In this document: positions 1 to 12,028 of the stretch, in pieces
How the letters are laid out: every line of letters starts with the position of its first letter
How positions within the stretch are numbered: the first letter of the stretch is position 1
Assembly: GCA_012845835.1 (NCBI GenBank)
Contig: JABAKD010000014.1
Coordinates: 5,193,896 to 5,257,895, forward strand
DNA: 64,000 bases
Source of the DNA: Undaria pinnatifida
Taxonomy: Eukaryota; Sar; Phaeophyceae; Laminariales; Alariaceae
Direction of reading: 5' to 3'
Notes under the pieces: model-generated
Told to the model about the DNA's origin: nothing
The model's input: the letters and a program-made list of their open reading frames with translations, nothing else
The model's database searches: none
Position numbers and translations under genes: made by a program

Positions 1-20
1 CGTCACCCCCGCTGCCGGAG

Positions 21-2105
21 ATGCCGGAGCAGGGAGGGACCGTGGACCTAGAAGAAGCGCCCGAGCCGGGAGGGACGGATGTCTATGAATCCGCCCCGAC
101 GACTCCCCTGCCGGTATTGGGGAGGGGGATTCCTCACCAACTCCGTGCGGTTTCTCCGATGACGCAAGCTGGCGGCGATTCGCAAGCCGAAAGTGAGGAG
201 CTGAACGATTCATCAACGGTCAGCAGCGAACCGCCCGAAAGCGACACTTCATCTCGAGATGACGACGATGCGTCCTCTTCTGACGATGGAGCTCCGACCC
301 CGACTGCTATCCGAACTGCTGCGCGCCAACTTGGAGCGCACGTGTCAGGACCAGGCGATGGTGAAGAGATTCGGGAGGGAAGCACGAGAGCGCAGACTAG
401 AGCGCTCAACCGGGAAGCGGCAACGGGGCTGATCAGTACGATCGGACCCTGTGAGGGAGGCCGCATATTCCATGCGCTACTGGCGGCGCAAGACACAGGC
501 GGTGAACCTACTCGGTTGCCGGGTTGCCTCCTCAAGGAGGCGGAACCGGAACCGACGTCTTACTCCGCGGCGCGTTCTTCAATCCACTTTGGCGTTTGGG
601 TAGAGGCGATGCAAGCGGAATTTGATGGATTAGAGGCCGCTGACACTTTCACTGAGATTTCCGAAGTTCCGGCGGGTAGCAATACTGTGGAATCAAAGTG
701 GCTCTTGAAGTGGAAGGGCGACGAGCATGGCACGATCGTTAGAGCTACGGCAAGATTGGTAGCTAAGGGCTATAGTCGGGTAGAGGGAGTTGACTACTTT
801 GATACGTTTGCGCCTACTGCATCAACCACGTCTAACCGCATCCTAGCAGCAATGGCATGCAAACTTGACTGGGACTTGAGGCACTTGGACGTTGACCAGG
901 CCTTTATTCAGTCAGAGTTGGATACCGAAATCTTCTCAAGATTGCCCCCTGGGTGTGGGCGGTTATCGGGTAAGGTAGTCCGACTCAACAAAGCTCTTTA
1001 TGGGCTGAAGCAGAGTGGTCGCTCGTGGTATAAGCTACTGTCGTCAACCTTGGTTAAGTGTGGTTTTGAGCAGTGCTTGGTAGACCCGTGCGTGTTTCGA
1101 CTGATGGTAAATGACGAGGTTGCAGCGATGCTGGTGGTCCACGTGGACGACATAAAGATCGCGGCCACCAAGGAAATCACGGATTCAGTCGTGGCGGATC
1201 TCAACAAGAGGTTCCCTACGAAACATCTTGGCGAGGTTACGTGGTACATGGGTAGCGAGTACAAGAGAGATCGTGAGAAGGGGACCTTGGAGATTTCGCA
1301 GGCCCAGTTTATTCGAAATGTTGTCGAACGTTTTGGAATCACGAAAACCAGACCTATTCCCGCTTCTCCGCCGTTGGACCTCAGACACGTGAGTGATGAG
1401 GACCCTGCGGTGGACGCGAGATACCGCGAAATGGTGGGGAATCTGATGTGGATTGCGAATCAGACGAGGCCGGACATCGCGAACGCAGTACGGGCGGTTG
1501 CGAGGTTTTCTCATGACCCTAAGGAGGTACATGTTAAGGCGGCTAGGAAGATAATCGAGTACCTGAGCGCTACGGCTCTCTTAGGTCTGACGTTCAGGAA
1601 GGACAGTAAACTAGAGGAAGTGCAGTTGGATTACGACTTGGAGACGTACGTGGACGCGGACTACGCCCACAAAGCCGACGATAGGCGTTCGGTCTCTGGC
1701 GTGGCTGTCTGTTGCGGGGGTACACTTGTGTCGCGGTTTTCTAGGACGCAGAAATGCGTCACCCTATCAACTACCGAGGCGGAGTACGTAGCCATGGCCG
1801 ACGGGGTGAAGGAAGCGCTTTACGTGAGAGGAGTGTTGGTTTTCCTGATGCCCAGTCTGGGGTCGCCGAGTATTGGAGTGTTTGAAGACAACAAAGGGGC
1901 GATAGACTTGGCCAAAAACCCATTGAGCTCATCTAACAGTAAGCACATCGATGTACGGTACCATTTTCTGCGCGAGTTGGTGGGGACGGGAGACTTGTCG
2001 GTTAAGTATCTCTGGACGGACGACCAGCATGCGGACATTCTCACAAAGGCTATTGGCCAAGAGAGTTTTGAGAAACACCGCGATTTTCTGCTGGGGATAC
2101 AGTAA
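21..2105 (+). CDS. Copia-type Pol, C-terminal part (RT and RNase H)
   Basis: This is the C-terminal part of a Ty1/copia polyprotein. The first ~190 residues are an acidic, low-complexity linker of the kind that follows integrase. Reverse transcriptase starts near residue 195 and shows LVAKGYS, the FAPTAS block, LDVDQAFIQ, ALYGLKQSGRSWY and the catalytic HVDD near residue 374 (copia enzymes usually have YVDD or HVDD). RNase H follows with YVDADYAH near residue 543, STTEAEY near 584, FEDNKGAIDLA and ADILTKA. No stop or frameshift interrupts the 694 codons, so this part looks functional. Gag, protease and integrase would lie left of the window edge, so the true start is unknown; the ATG at 21 is only the first in frame. 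A polypurine tract and 3' LTR follow. Confidence 0.93.
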   Translation: MPEQGGTVDLEEAPEPGGTDVYESAPTTPLPVLGRGIPHQLRAVSPMTQAGGDSQAESEELNDSSTVSSEPPESDTSSRDDDDASSSDDGAPTPTAIRTAARQLGAHVSGPGDGEEIREGSTRAQTRALNREAATGLISTIGPCEGGRIFHALLAAQDTGGEPTRLPGCLLKEAEPEPTSYSAARSSIHFGVWVEAMQAEFDGLEAADTFTEISEVPAGSNTVESKWLLKWKGDEHGTIVRATARLVAKGYSRVEGVDYFDTFAPTASTTSNRILAAMACKLDWDLRHLDVDQAFIQSELDTEIFSRLPPGCGRLSGKVVRLNKALYGLKQSGRSWYKLLSSTLVKCGFEQCLVDPCVFRLMVNDEVAAMLVVHVDDIKIAATKEITDSVVADLNKRFPTKHLGEVTWYMGSEYKRDREKGTLEISQAQFIRNVVERFGITKTRPIPASPPLDLRHVSDEDPAVDARYREMVGNLMWIANQTRPDIANAVRAVARFSHDPKEVHVKAARKIIEYLSATALLGLTFRKDSKLEEVQLDYDLETYVDADYAHKADDRRSVSGVAVCCGGTLVSRFSRTQKCVTLSTTEAEYVAMADGVKEALYVRGVLVFLMPSLGSPSIGVFEDNKGAIDLAKNPLSSSNSKHIDVRYHFLRELVGTGDLSVKYLWTDDQHADILTKAIGQESFEKHRDFLLGIQ

Positions 2106-2169
2106 TTTGTTGTTTGTGGATGGTGTTTGTTTTATCGAGGCTTGTTAGTTGATCCAGCGCCAGGGAGGG

Positions 2170-2453
2170 TGTTCGATATAGCTTGTCTCAACGAACAGCC
2201 TAGCAATAAGTTACGGTTACATACGTTGTGTCACGGAGGTAAGTTGCAGAGATCGTCTCGTGGTATCACCCACGAGCAGTCCCACGGGTATGTACGAGTA
2301 GGCACTATGCGAGGAGGTTTAGGTATTCGACTACGAGCGGTTGTTCCTGGGCTGTGAAGAATTGACCCACATGAGCCACTCCACCTTTCCCCCTGCATTC
2401 GTCTACCCCTTTCCGGGCCGACATAATAAAGACATCTCAAACTATCTTCTACA
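2170..2453 (+). repeat. 3' LTR of the first copia element
   Basis: A purine tract (CAGGGAGGG) ends at 2169 and is followed by TGTTCGATATAGC, the expected start of a 3' LTR. The best 3' limit is ...CTTCTACA at 2453, giving ~284 bp with TG...CA ends and an AATAAA at 2425. The matching 5' LTR is outside the window, so length and identity cannot be checked here. Confidence 0.7.
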
Positions 2454-5170
2454 TACTGCGGGTTGCAGCGCCTCGCTCACAGCGTAGTGTGGCTGTTGGG
2501 AGCTTATCCATCCCTCGCACATCAGCGCTAATTGAACACTCTGGGGGCTCTGCGTCTGCGTACGTCTCCTCCAACTGTACATCCTCCAACTTACTTCCTC
2601 CTCTGATAATCAAGCCCAAGTGAGCCGTAGCGCTCAAGTACTCGAAAATATTTCTAGCATCCTTCGCGTGTACTTCCTTAGGATCGTGCGAGAACCGCGC
2701 AATCGCTCGCACTGCGTTGGAGGTTTCTGGTGTCGTCTGGTTCGCAATCCACATCAGACTCCCCACAATTTCGCGGAAATTCACGTCCACCGCCGGCTCC
2801 TCACCACTCACGCGCCTGAGGTCCAACGACGGTGAAGCAGAGATTGGGCTGGTCAATTTGATACCGAAACCGTCGACAACGTTTCTGATTCACTAGTCTG
2901 CCAAATCTCCAGGGTTCCCTTCTCACGATCCCTCCTGTACTCGCTACCCATGTACCACGCAACCTCGCCTAGATGTTTGGTCAGAAATCTCTTTTTGAGG
3001 TCAGCCACTGCCGCATCAGTTGCTTCTTTGGTTGCTGCGATCTTAATGCCGTCCACGTGGACCACCAGCATCGCTACAACCGCGTCATTCGACACCAGTC
3101 GAAACACGCACGGGTCTACCATGCACTGCTCAAACCCACACTCTACTAACGTTGACGACAGTAGTAACTTGCACCATGATCGAACACTCTGCTTCAGTCC
3201 GTAAAGGGATTTGTTGAGTAAAACTACCTTACCCGACATCTCTCCACACCCAAGGGGAAGTCTCGAGAAAATCCCGGTATCCAACTCTGCCTGAATGAAA
3301 GCGTGGTCAACGTCCGAGTGTCTCAAGTCCCAATCAAGCTTGCACCATGGCTGCAATGAGTCGGTTAGACGTGGTCGAGTGGGTGGGAGCAAAATTTTCG
3401 AAGTAGCCAACTCCCTTTACCTGGCTATAGCCCTTAGCTACCAGCCGTGCCTTAGCTCTATCTATCATGCCGTGCGCGTCGCCCTTCCACTTTAACGGCC
3501 ACTTTGACCCCAGGACATTGCTATCGGCGGAGAGTTCAGAAACCTCTACAAAGGTTCTAGCAGCTTCGAGACCATCAAACTCCGATCTCATTGCGTCCAT
3601 CCAAACGTCTGAATGTTTTGACGAACGCGCGGCGGTATAAGACGTTGGTTCCGGTTCCGCCTCTTTGACAAGGCAATCCGGTAACTTCGTCTTCTCGCGC
3701 CCCGTCTCAGTCGCAGCCAGTAGCGCCTGAAAAACGCGGCCTCCTTCACAGGGCCCGATCGCACTGATCAGCTCCGCCGCCGCTTCCCGGTTGAGCGCCC
3801 TGGTCTGCACCCTCGTACGACCCTCCCGAATATCTCCACTATCGCCCGGTCCTGACCTGTGCGCTCCAAGTTGGCGTGCAGCAGCCCGGATCGCCGCCGG
3901 GGTCTGTGCTTCACTTTCAGGGGATGACGCGTCACCCAGAGTTTCACCGTCAGAGGTTGACGTGTCGCTCAGGGCTCCACCGTTCGAGGGTGACACGTCA
4001 CTTCCAGCCTGAAAGGAAGAATCGCTGTCGGACGATTCGCTGCTGGCCGTTGATGTATCGTTCGGCTCTACATCTTCGGCTCGAAATCGCCACTAGCTTG
4101 CGCCATCGGAGGCACCACGCGAAGTTGGTGACGAATTCCCCTGCCCAATCTCGGCAGTGGAGTCGTCGGATCGGTGACAAAATCCTCTGCCCCTTCCAGC
4201 TCTGGCGCGTCCTATATTCCCTGCGTCCCTCCCTTCTCCGGAATCTCCGGCAGCTGGGGTGACGGGGCTTCAACATCATCCGTCGCCTCCCAAGGCACGT
4301 CTCGAGTCTCCACCACTTTGTTCGCCCGCGTGAGCACCCGCAAAGAGTCACTTGGTGGTCGATACCCGCCCGAGGTAAAAACAGCTCTCGGCCCGGGGTG
4401 ACGGCTTGGACGGGCGGTTCCACCGGCAGTACGCTGGGCGAAGGAACGGGTGTGGTGAGGCAGGTGCGGCCGTACCATGCCACATCTCATGCGGAGACTT
4501 GTTACCGGGGTTGGCAGTGGTTGCGATGTGGTTCAGGGCGTCACAAGACCAATGCACCGCTTCCGCCCACAGGGACTCGGTTGGCGGTAGTTGAACGAGC
4601 GGGAAGATGATTGGAGCCTGGATGCACGCAGCAAGTGCTGCATTTTGGATGATGCCTAGCACTCTCTCTGCAAGACCATTCTGAAATTTAGCGTTCAAAA
4701 ATTCCTGCTTGATGCAATACTGTTTGCACACCTCTCCAAACTCCTCACGGAAACCCCCCCCCCCGTTGTCAGACCTTACAATGTCAACCTTCGTGGGGAC
4801 ACCGTCAGCGCGTACAACAGCCAAACACTTCCTAAACGAGTCCCTGCTGCTTCCAATTTGTGCTTCAGAAAGTATACCCACGCTTAGCGAGAGAAATCAT
4901 CCTTCACTAGCATGATATACCTCTTACCCACCAGAGAAGGGGTCCTCTTAGGGCCACTCAGGTAAACGAAGACCCGTCCCAATTTCTCTGAAGCACGTGA
5001 CTTAGTACTGCTGGGGATAGGCTTGCGGTAATCTTTCGCCATAGAACAGCCAGTGCAGGGTCTTAGTCCTCCAGCAGTCAGTGCAAAAAGGGTTAAATAA
5101 GGCTGAACATGGGCTAGTCTGTACTTAAGATCGAGGGCATAGTCAGGCAGCCAGAGAAGACCTTACATAT
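2454..5170 (-). pseudogene. Decayed copia element of the same family, inverted
   Basis: Minus-strand pieces in several frames together show, in transcript order, a GAG-pre-integrase Cys motif (CTGCSMAKDY near 5050), integrase, the acidic linker (RQLGAH, ALNREAA, LISAIGPCEGG at 3996-3700), reverse transcriptase (KARLVAKGYSQ, ALYGLKQS-like block, HVDG in place of HVDD near 3060) and RNase H ending near 2555. The linker matches the element at 21-2105 very closely, so both belong to one family, arranged tail to tail. Frameshifts, the HVDG change and a Tyr where the first integrase Asp is expected (RVFVYLSG near 4965) show it is dead. No LTR was found next to it, and 2454-2555 has no clear homology. 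Confidence 0.88.
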
Positions 5171-5252
5171 TTTTCATTTTGGCAGAACCCAGTAAACTAC
5201 AGGCAAAATACTGAACGTTTTTTTAAAAGTAAAATACTAACGACATTTTAAT

Positions 5253-5434
5253 CGTGGTTCCCTCTAGATAGCACCGGTTGAGCAGCGCCGGTTGCCCGTT
5301 GTAATGCCTGTGAAATCGCTTGGCATAGACAGGAGCAAACCGTAGAGGAATTGAGCAGAGAAGTGACGCTTTCCGCTATTTTATAGTCCCCGTATTTCCG
5401 GCAGTAACACCGGCAATACAGAGGAAAAACACTA
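5253..5434. mobile_element. Pogo/Tc1-like MITE
   Basis: The ends are imperfect inverted repeats: GGTTCCCTCTAGATAGCACC on the left against TTTTTCCTCTGTATTGCCGG read inward from the right. The left arm contains the family core TGAAATCGCTTGGCATAGAC, shared with elements near 31,744, 30,808, 40,345 and 46,670. It has no coding capacity. Borders are estimates and no target duplication was recognised. Confidence 0.5.
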
Positions 5435-5677
5435 CGGCTGCTGCTATACCGATGACTTGCGGTGTCGACATCGTATTGAGCTGTTCTGTTTGAAAATATT
5501 ACTATTTATGACGATTAATTCATGCCGTTTGGCTGTTAATAGCAGTAGTGGAAGAAGCGCAACAAATGGTATACCAGGTACGATATCATGACATTCGTGA
5601 CGACTACTACCGTCTAATGGAAAAGCGCAAGTTGTACGATATCCACGACGCTACTACCGTGTACTACTGTGTCCGAA
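5435..5677. other. Spacer with short degenerate repeats
   Basis: No gene recognised. Short partly palindromic repeats around GTACGATATC and ACTACTACCGT occur between 5560 and 5670, just before the copia 3' fragment. Origin unknown. Confidence 0.3.
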
Positions 5678-6286
5678 AAAAAAAGCTCTGTTGAGAATAT
5701 TCATTACTGCGGAAATACTCCAAACACCTTTTTCCTCGCCGGAACGGTGGATTTCGCCATCACCTACAAGCAAGGTGGCTTCAAGTTGACTGCATTTTCC
5801 GATGCAAACTGGGCAACAACCCGGGCAACGGCAAGTCGATTTCATCATATATTGTCTTCCTTGCGAACGCCCCGGTTAGCTTCAAGGTGGAGCTGCAGGG
5901 GCTGACGGCGCAATTGACTATGGAAGCAGAACTCGTGGCCGCAGCGCTAGCGATGAAGGAGGCGGTGTTCTGCTCTAACATGATGAAGGAACTGGGATTC
6001 GGCACGCGCTTCGACAGCGTACCACTATATATTGACAACGCCTCGGCTTTGCACATCGCCGGAAATCGGACCTACAGTTCGCGAGTTAAGCACGTGGCTC
6101 TACGGTACTTCTTCATCTAGGAGCTAGTCAAGGAGGGCAGAATCACCGTCAAATATGTGAAAACAGAGGACCAGCTTGCTGACATTGGCACCAAGCATCT
6201 CAGCAAGAAAAGGCAGCGCTATATCTTCTCAGCTCAAGTTGATCCGCGAATTCAGGGCCTAAAATTGAGAAGTTTGGACGATCAAC
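5678..6286 (+). pseudogene. Copia RNase H end, plus-strand arm of a fold-back
   Basis: This fragment encodes the RNase H end of a second copia family: LAGTVDFAITYKQGG, TAFSDANWA, GLTAQLTMEAELVAAAL, DQLADIGTKHLSK. A frameshift near 5830 and an in-frame TAG at 6118 (FFI*ELVKEGR) break it. Its last ~120 bases are repeated in reverse at 6306-6423 across a short spacer. The rest of the fragment matches the minus strand at 12,638-13,110. Together these make a ~0.6-kb inverted duplication, one arm of which was later split by another retrotransposon. Confidence 0.82.
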
Positions 6287-6305
6287 AAAAAAGGAAACCC
6301 CTACG

Positions 6306-6425
6306 GTTTGATCGCCTAACCTTTTCAATTTCAGGCCCTGAATTCGCGGATCAACTTGAGGAGATAGCGCTGCCTTTGCTTGCTGAGATGCTTGGTGCCA
6401 ATGTCAGCAAGCTGGTCCTCTGTCT
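6306..6425 (-). pseudogene. Displaced 3' tail of the minus-strand copia
   Basis: Read on the minus strand, this continues the RNase H of the element at 12,638-16,483. The reading frame passes from KYVKT at 12,638 to DQLADIGTKHLSK here once the 6.2-kb insertion at 6426-12,637 is removed. GTCT at 6422-6425 is repeated at 12,638-12,641 and is the target duplication of that insertion. It is also the inverted partner of 6165-6286. Confidence 0.8.
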
Positions 6426-6679
6426 TGTTTGAGTAGACTCGCCGCAAAGCAGTGACAGTTACGTGTCGGTTCGGAGTATGGTTTCTTGGGCTATTCGTTC
6501 ATGTCCTTGGATCTGTGTGTGCTGTGACGAGCCGCGAGGCTCTCACTCCTTTTCCTGTTCCTCCTGTTAACTTTCCCTCGCGGGTGTGTGACAACCGATA
6601 ATACACGAACTTAAAAGAGAAGCCATTCAGCAGCCCAGCGGGGTGAGTCGACGCTAACCGGCGCGGTCGGAACTAAACA
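6426..6679 (+). repeat. 5' LTR of the near-intact copia element
   Basis: A 254-bp direct repeat of 12,384-12,637, starting TGTTTGAGTAG and ending GGAACTAAACA. By eye the copies differ at one position (CATTCAGCAG here, CATTCGGCAG in the 3' copy), which means a recent insertion. It is flanked by the 4-bp duplication GTCT. Confidence 0.95.
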
Positions 6680-6691
6680 TTCTAGAATTGT

Positions 6692-6706
6692 TGGTACCAA
6701 AGTGAG
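6692..6706 (+). promoter_or_regulatory. Candidate primer-binding site
   Basis: TGGTACCAAAGTGAG lies 13 bases after the LTR and just before the ATG at 6710. It resembles the TGGTATCAGAGC site complementary to initiator Met-tRNA used by many copia elements, but the match is partial and the host tRNA is unknown. Confidence 0.45.
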
Positions 6707-6709
6707 ACC

Positions 6710-9700
6710 ATGGCTATTTCTGTGGAAGATCAACTCGCCGAGCTGAGAGCGCAGCTGGCGGAGGAGAGGGAGTCACGCGCGGCGGCCGAGAGGGCAGCCG
6801 CGGAACGCGCTGACGCACAACGCGTTCAGCACGAGCAGACCATGAAGATGCTGGCCCAGATGATGGCCCAGCAAGGTGTAGAAGACAAGACAAGTCCGGA
6901 TGGGGAGGCGCACGAGGCGTCTGCTGCGAGTGGCGAGGTAGAAGATCCTGCGTCACCAACATCCCGAGTGGGCCCTGTCAACCCTTCTGTGCCCATGGAG
7001 GTTGGTCCACGAGAGGATCAATCAATAGGGAGTGCCCAAAGCGGGTTGGACGGAGACTACGGTCTCCAAGGTGAGCCCGCTGTGACACACGGGAGCCGAA
7101 GATCTTTTCGAGCTCCCATGAAGATGAATCCACCGCAGCTACGAGACAGAAAGCAGTTTCACATTTTTCAGCAGAAAGTGTATACGTATGCGAATTTCCA
7201 GGACTTCGACAGTGTTCTGTACGCCGAGTCTCATCTCGACGTCGGCGACCAACTCAAATCGAAGAGCGATTTCCTCCGGGAAGGAGTGCCCGAACTAGTT
7301 TATGAACGACATCTTAGAGCCTGGTTCTTCCTGTCCCAGGCATTCCACCTAACAATAGATGTCGGGCGTTTCCAACGGAGCAAGTCCCCCGGAAAATGTT
7401 GGGAAGAAACTGTGAAGTACTATTGCCCCAAGAGCACCGGGGATCAAATCTCTCTGCGGAAGACGCTCAGTGATTTTAAAGTCGAAAAGGGAGTTGACCC
7501 GATCCCGAGATTGTACAATCTCGAGGAACACGTGATGAAAATGCACACTGCGGGTATTGATGTTGATGAACAAACCACCCTCTGCACGTTTGTTGCTGGT
7601 CTGCCTGTGTCGGAGTACGATTTCGAGATACGGCAGCTGAGTCGAAGACTGTCCTTCGACCGGGATGAGGTGATACATACCATCGAATCCCAGTACAACC
7701 TTCTGCGCTCTCGGAGGCAGAAGAACTCCGCAGCCCATGCGCTCGTTGTTGACGGGCGTGGTGGGGGTGGGGGACGCGGACACCCTGGCGGGAAGCGCGG
7801 GGGCCGCGGAGGCGGCCGAGGAGGCAAGCACGCCGAGAAAAAGAAGTCCGGCGACGGAAACGGCGCTGAGGACAACAAGCCTGCGGCAAAGGGACCGCAG
7901 TGCTACAAGTGTGGGCTTCGAGGCCACTTCGCCCGCGACTGCACCACACAGCTCTGCAAGCGGTGCAACGGTCGGGGGCACGACGAGGATAAGTGTCCTT
8001 CGTCTACCGACATGCACGCCAACATGGTGATAGAGCTACCTGAACCGCCGGAGTCGGACTCAGATTCAGGATCGACGACTTCGAGTTGCGTCGCGTCTGG
8101 GTTTATGGCGGTGGAGCTGGATCATGCAGGGTGTGGGTACCAACCAGGCAAGTGTGATGATGGTGGTCCAATCGGTGGTGTAGGGGAACTGGCTCTGCAG
8201 GCCGGGGTTAAATCGGAACGTTGGCACTTTGATACTGGAGCCTCGGGCATCTTTACCCGTAGCTCCGAGAAAATGACTAACTTCCGATCATGCAACAAGC
8301 AACTTAGCGCTGCTGGTGGCGGTAAACTGCTTCGCATAAAAGGTCTAGGCGACCTTACCCTCGAATTCTTTTCGGGCGATGGCCAACCTGCCATGCGCAT
8401 GGAGTTCAAAGAAGTAGGGTTCTCACCTGAGCTTGATTTCAACCTCATTTCGGTGTCGAAGGCCGTCAAACATCGGTACAAGTTTAGTATCGATGACCCC
8501 GGACTCACCATCCACCAAAAAGATACTGGTCAAGAGATCCTATTGCCCCCTTACGGGGACATGTACGTCGGACATGGCCGTAGGGTGGATGGCAACGAGA
8601 TAGCCTGCGCAGTTCTTACACCCGGGCGTATGCCCACCACCGATGTGGATATTAACCACTATCATCGCACTACCTCCCACACCCACCCCCGTTTGTTGAG
8701 GAAATCGGCGGAGCAGCAAGGCGTCAAGCTGAAACCTGGGGTGAAGCTGCTCCCGTGCGTGGGATGTTTAGCAGCGAAAGGGTACAGCGCACCGGTGCCC
8801 AAGTCCACAAACTCTCGTTCAGATAAGAAAAACGGGAGAGTTTTCGTTGATTCGACGGGGAAGAAGCCTGTCGCTTCGATCGGTGGAAGCCTGTATGGTA
8901 TCATTTTTCGTGACGATGCCACACGAATGTCGCGGGAATACTTCATGAAATCAAAATCTGAAGCCCCGGCAAGGCTACTTCAGTACATCGCTGACACTAG
9001 CCAGGATGGTCTGATAGGAATCATCCGTTCTGATGACGCGCCTGAACTGATGTACGGAGAGTTTGCAGAGATCTGCAACAAAAACGGAATCAAGCGCGAG
9101 TTTACGTCAGCGAACACACCGCAGTTGAATGGTGTAGCAGAACGTGGGCTAGCACTTATCGAGAAGTTAGCCAAGACGTCGATGATCCAGGCAAAATCGT
9201 CTTTCGTCGGCCAAGATTTGCCGTCGACGGAGCGGCTGTGGGCTGAAGCTCATCATTTTGCCTGCGACAATCTCAATCGCACTGCTACGACCTCAAATAA
9301 AGACATGAAATCCCCCTACGAGATGTGGCACGGCAAACCACCGTCGCCGACGTTGGTGCAGTGGCTCCAACCATGTTTCTTCAAGACGAAGAGAAAACAC
9401 AAGTGCGACCCGCAAGCGGAACCGGGATTTTATCTCGGGCCCGCAGACAACCATCCGAGGGGAACATGTCGTATCCTGTCGAAAGCAACTAACCAAATTC
9501 ACCTCACCCGTGATGTCACCTGGCATCATGTCCCGACCCCTGCCCCCTTGCCAGCCTATCAGCAGGCACCCCCTACACCCGTTGAAGGGAGGGGGCATGA
9601 CGACGAGACCGCCGTGGGGGGCAGGGAGGGCACACCACTTCAAGATGGTGAGGGGGATGATGACGCTTCGGACAGCGATGACGACCTCTCAGTGGAGTGG

Positions 9701-9892
9701 GAAGACGAGACACACGATGCCAAGGATGTCAACGTCGCCGCCGGCAGAGCACCGGAGACGACCGAGCCGACAGGAACTCCGTTCCAGGGGACCACCCCCT
9801 CCGCGGCAGTGTCTCATGGAGGTTCGTTCGGGGACGATGGTGATACCACCCCGAGCAGCAGCAACCAGCGCAGAAGCCGAAGTCGCAGAGGC

Positions 9893-9929
<37 letters not shown>

Positions 9930-12028
9930 CCAACACCAACAACAGCAGCCGTGGCAGCGGACATGGCGACGGTGGCAGCGCCGACGGTGGCGGTGGAGGC
10001 ACTGCCGGTGACTTCGCCGGTGACATCAATCTTGCCGGCTATGCACCGCTCCCCCCCGAACTGCCCAAAGGTGAAGCGGGACGGCTGCAGAGCTGGGGTA
10101 GGCACGGTGACCTGATCACATCGTCGAGACTGAGATCCGTGCGCAACCGCCTCCAAGAGTTACCCAAAGAACCGAATACTGGAGGCAATACGGCCCTGCT
10201 GGTCTACATGAAGGCGTTGGTGACGGACTTCATCAACGGCGAACTGGAGGCTGAAGAGATGCAAGAAGCAGAAGAGTTCAGCAACGGCCACGCATGCGAT
10301 GATCTCCTGGACTCGCTGGCAACGAGTGCGACTGGTTTCGACGACCACGAGTCAGCATCTAACGTCTTCTCGCTAATGCACGACACCGCGATCGACGAGC
10401 CCGAGATCGCCCTGGTCACCATGGAATCAGGGAAGTCCGAGTCTGAAATTGAAATGCCGTCTGGTCCTTTGTCAGAAGCTGAAGTACCTCCGATCTCCGT
10501 AGCTGGCGTGTACAAATCTAAATACAAAGACGCGTACCTTTGGGCTATGGACAAGGAAATGGATGGTATTGTGAAGAATGGGACATTTATTGTTTTACCT
10601 GGCCTTCCGGAGGGGGAGAAAGCAGTAGATGGTAGGTGGGTGTTATCACTGAAGTCCGACGAAAACGGATACATTACTACACCCAAAGCGAGGCTGGTAG
10701 CAAAAGGGTTTATGCAACGGGAAGGCGTGAACTATCTCCAGACATACGCACCTACACCCGCCACTACTAGTGTCAAGATTGTGCTAGTGTGGGGGAACCA
10801 CAAGGGGTACACAACGTCTCATTTCGATGTCAAACAGGCGTTTACCCAAGCACCGCTAGACTATAAGGTCATTATGAAGCTCCCTGGGGGTTGCGGTGAC
10901 CTGTCTGGCAAATACGTAGAGCTCAAGAAGGCGTTGTACGGCCTATAACAGAGCGGTGCCTTGTGGAACAATTTGCTGGTTACGAAACTAGCGAAACACG
11001 GCATGGAACAGTGCAAAGCCGACCCTTGCGTTTTACGGAAGATTGTGAAGGGTGAGGTAATACTGGTTCTGGCAGTCCATGTGGACGACATGGCTGTAGC
11101 CGGTCCTAGGGATGAGGTTGACAAGCTGCTTGTAACGCTCAACAAGGACTTCACGACGGTTGACCTGGGAGAACTGACCTTCTTCACGGGGTGTGCGGTT
11201 ATCCAAGACGTAAAAGATGGGATAACTAAAATCAACCAGCGGACATTCATCGAAACATTGGCTAGACGTTTTGATGTGACAACGACTGCCCGATACCCCG
11301 CCACTGCCGGTGCTGACCTAGGACCGAGGAAGGAAGGGGAACCAAGTGGAAATTGGCCTTACAAGGAGGCCATCGGATCATTGCTATGGCTGGTCGTCTG
11401 GTCAAGAATGGAGATCGCGAATGCGACGCGTGTTGTAGCTCGCCACGCGAACAACCCTACCGAGAGGCACTGGACAGCGGTGCTACAGATTATTCGATAC
11501 TTGCTCGGTACCAAGGACCTGAGCCTCACGTTCGAAAGGGAACCTTCTGACTTTAAATTGTCGGTGTACACGGATTCGAACTTTGCCGAGAAGGATGACG
11601 ACAGGCGTTCCGTATCGGGGGTAGCTGTATGCCTAGGTTACTCCATGATTACCGGATTCAGTTCGACTCACAAGACCACGTCGCTTTCGACCGCCGAGGC
11701 AGAGTACCGTGCGCTCGGTGATGGAGTGAAGGAGGGTCTATTCGCGAAATCGGTAGCTTCGTTCGTAGCACCATCGCTTGTAGAGAAGACAATTATGGTA
11801 TATGTAGATAACGAAGGGGCAATCAACCTTGCGATCAACCCATTCAGCTCTGCAAGAACCAAGAACCTTGATGTGAGGTTTCATTTCGTTCGCGAGCTGG
11901 TATCGTCTGGTACGATCACGGTTGAACATGTTCCGACAGCGGAACAACGGGCAGATCTTTTCACGAAGGCGCTCGTAGGCCCTATCTTCAGGGAGCACAG
12001 GGACTACCTGATGAACTCTTACATTTGA
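6710..12028 (+). CDS. Copia Gag-Pol polyprotein with one in-frame stop
   Basis: One frame encodes the whole Ty1/copia polyprotein except for a TAA at 10,946-10,948. The N-terminus (residues 5-60) is an Ala/Glu/Arg coiled coil and is followed by Gag. Two zinc knuckles follow: CYKCGLRGHFARDC (~398) and CKRCNGRGHDEDKC (~416). Protease has FDTGASG (~508). The GAG-pre-integrase Cys motif precedes integrase, whose catalytic D, D and E are in RVFVDSTG, IIRSDDAPE and NGVAERG. A linker with a polyserine run coded by AGC repeats leads to reverse transcriptase (KARLVAKGF, DVKQAFTQA, then LAVHVDDMAV after the stop) and RNase H (YTDSNFAE, STAEAEY, VDNEGAINLA, ADLFTKAL). The TAA falls where the relatives read ALYGLKQS. 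All catalytic residues remain, so it is a very young, nearly competent copy, or readthrough or sequencing error applies. Gag and Pol share one frame, as in other copia elements. Confidence 0.94.
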
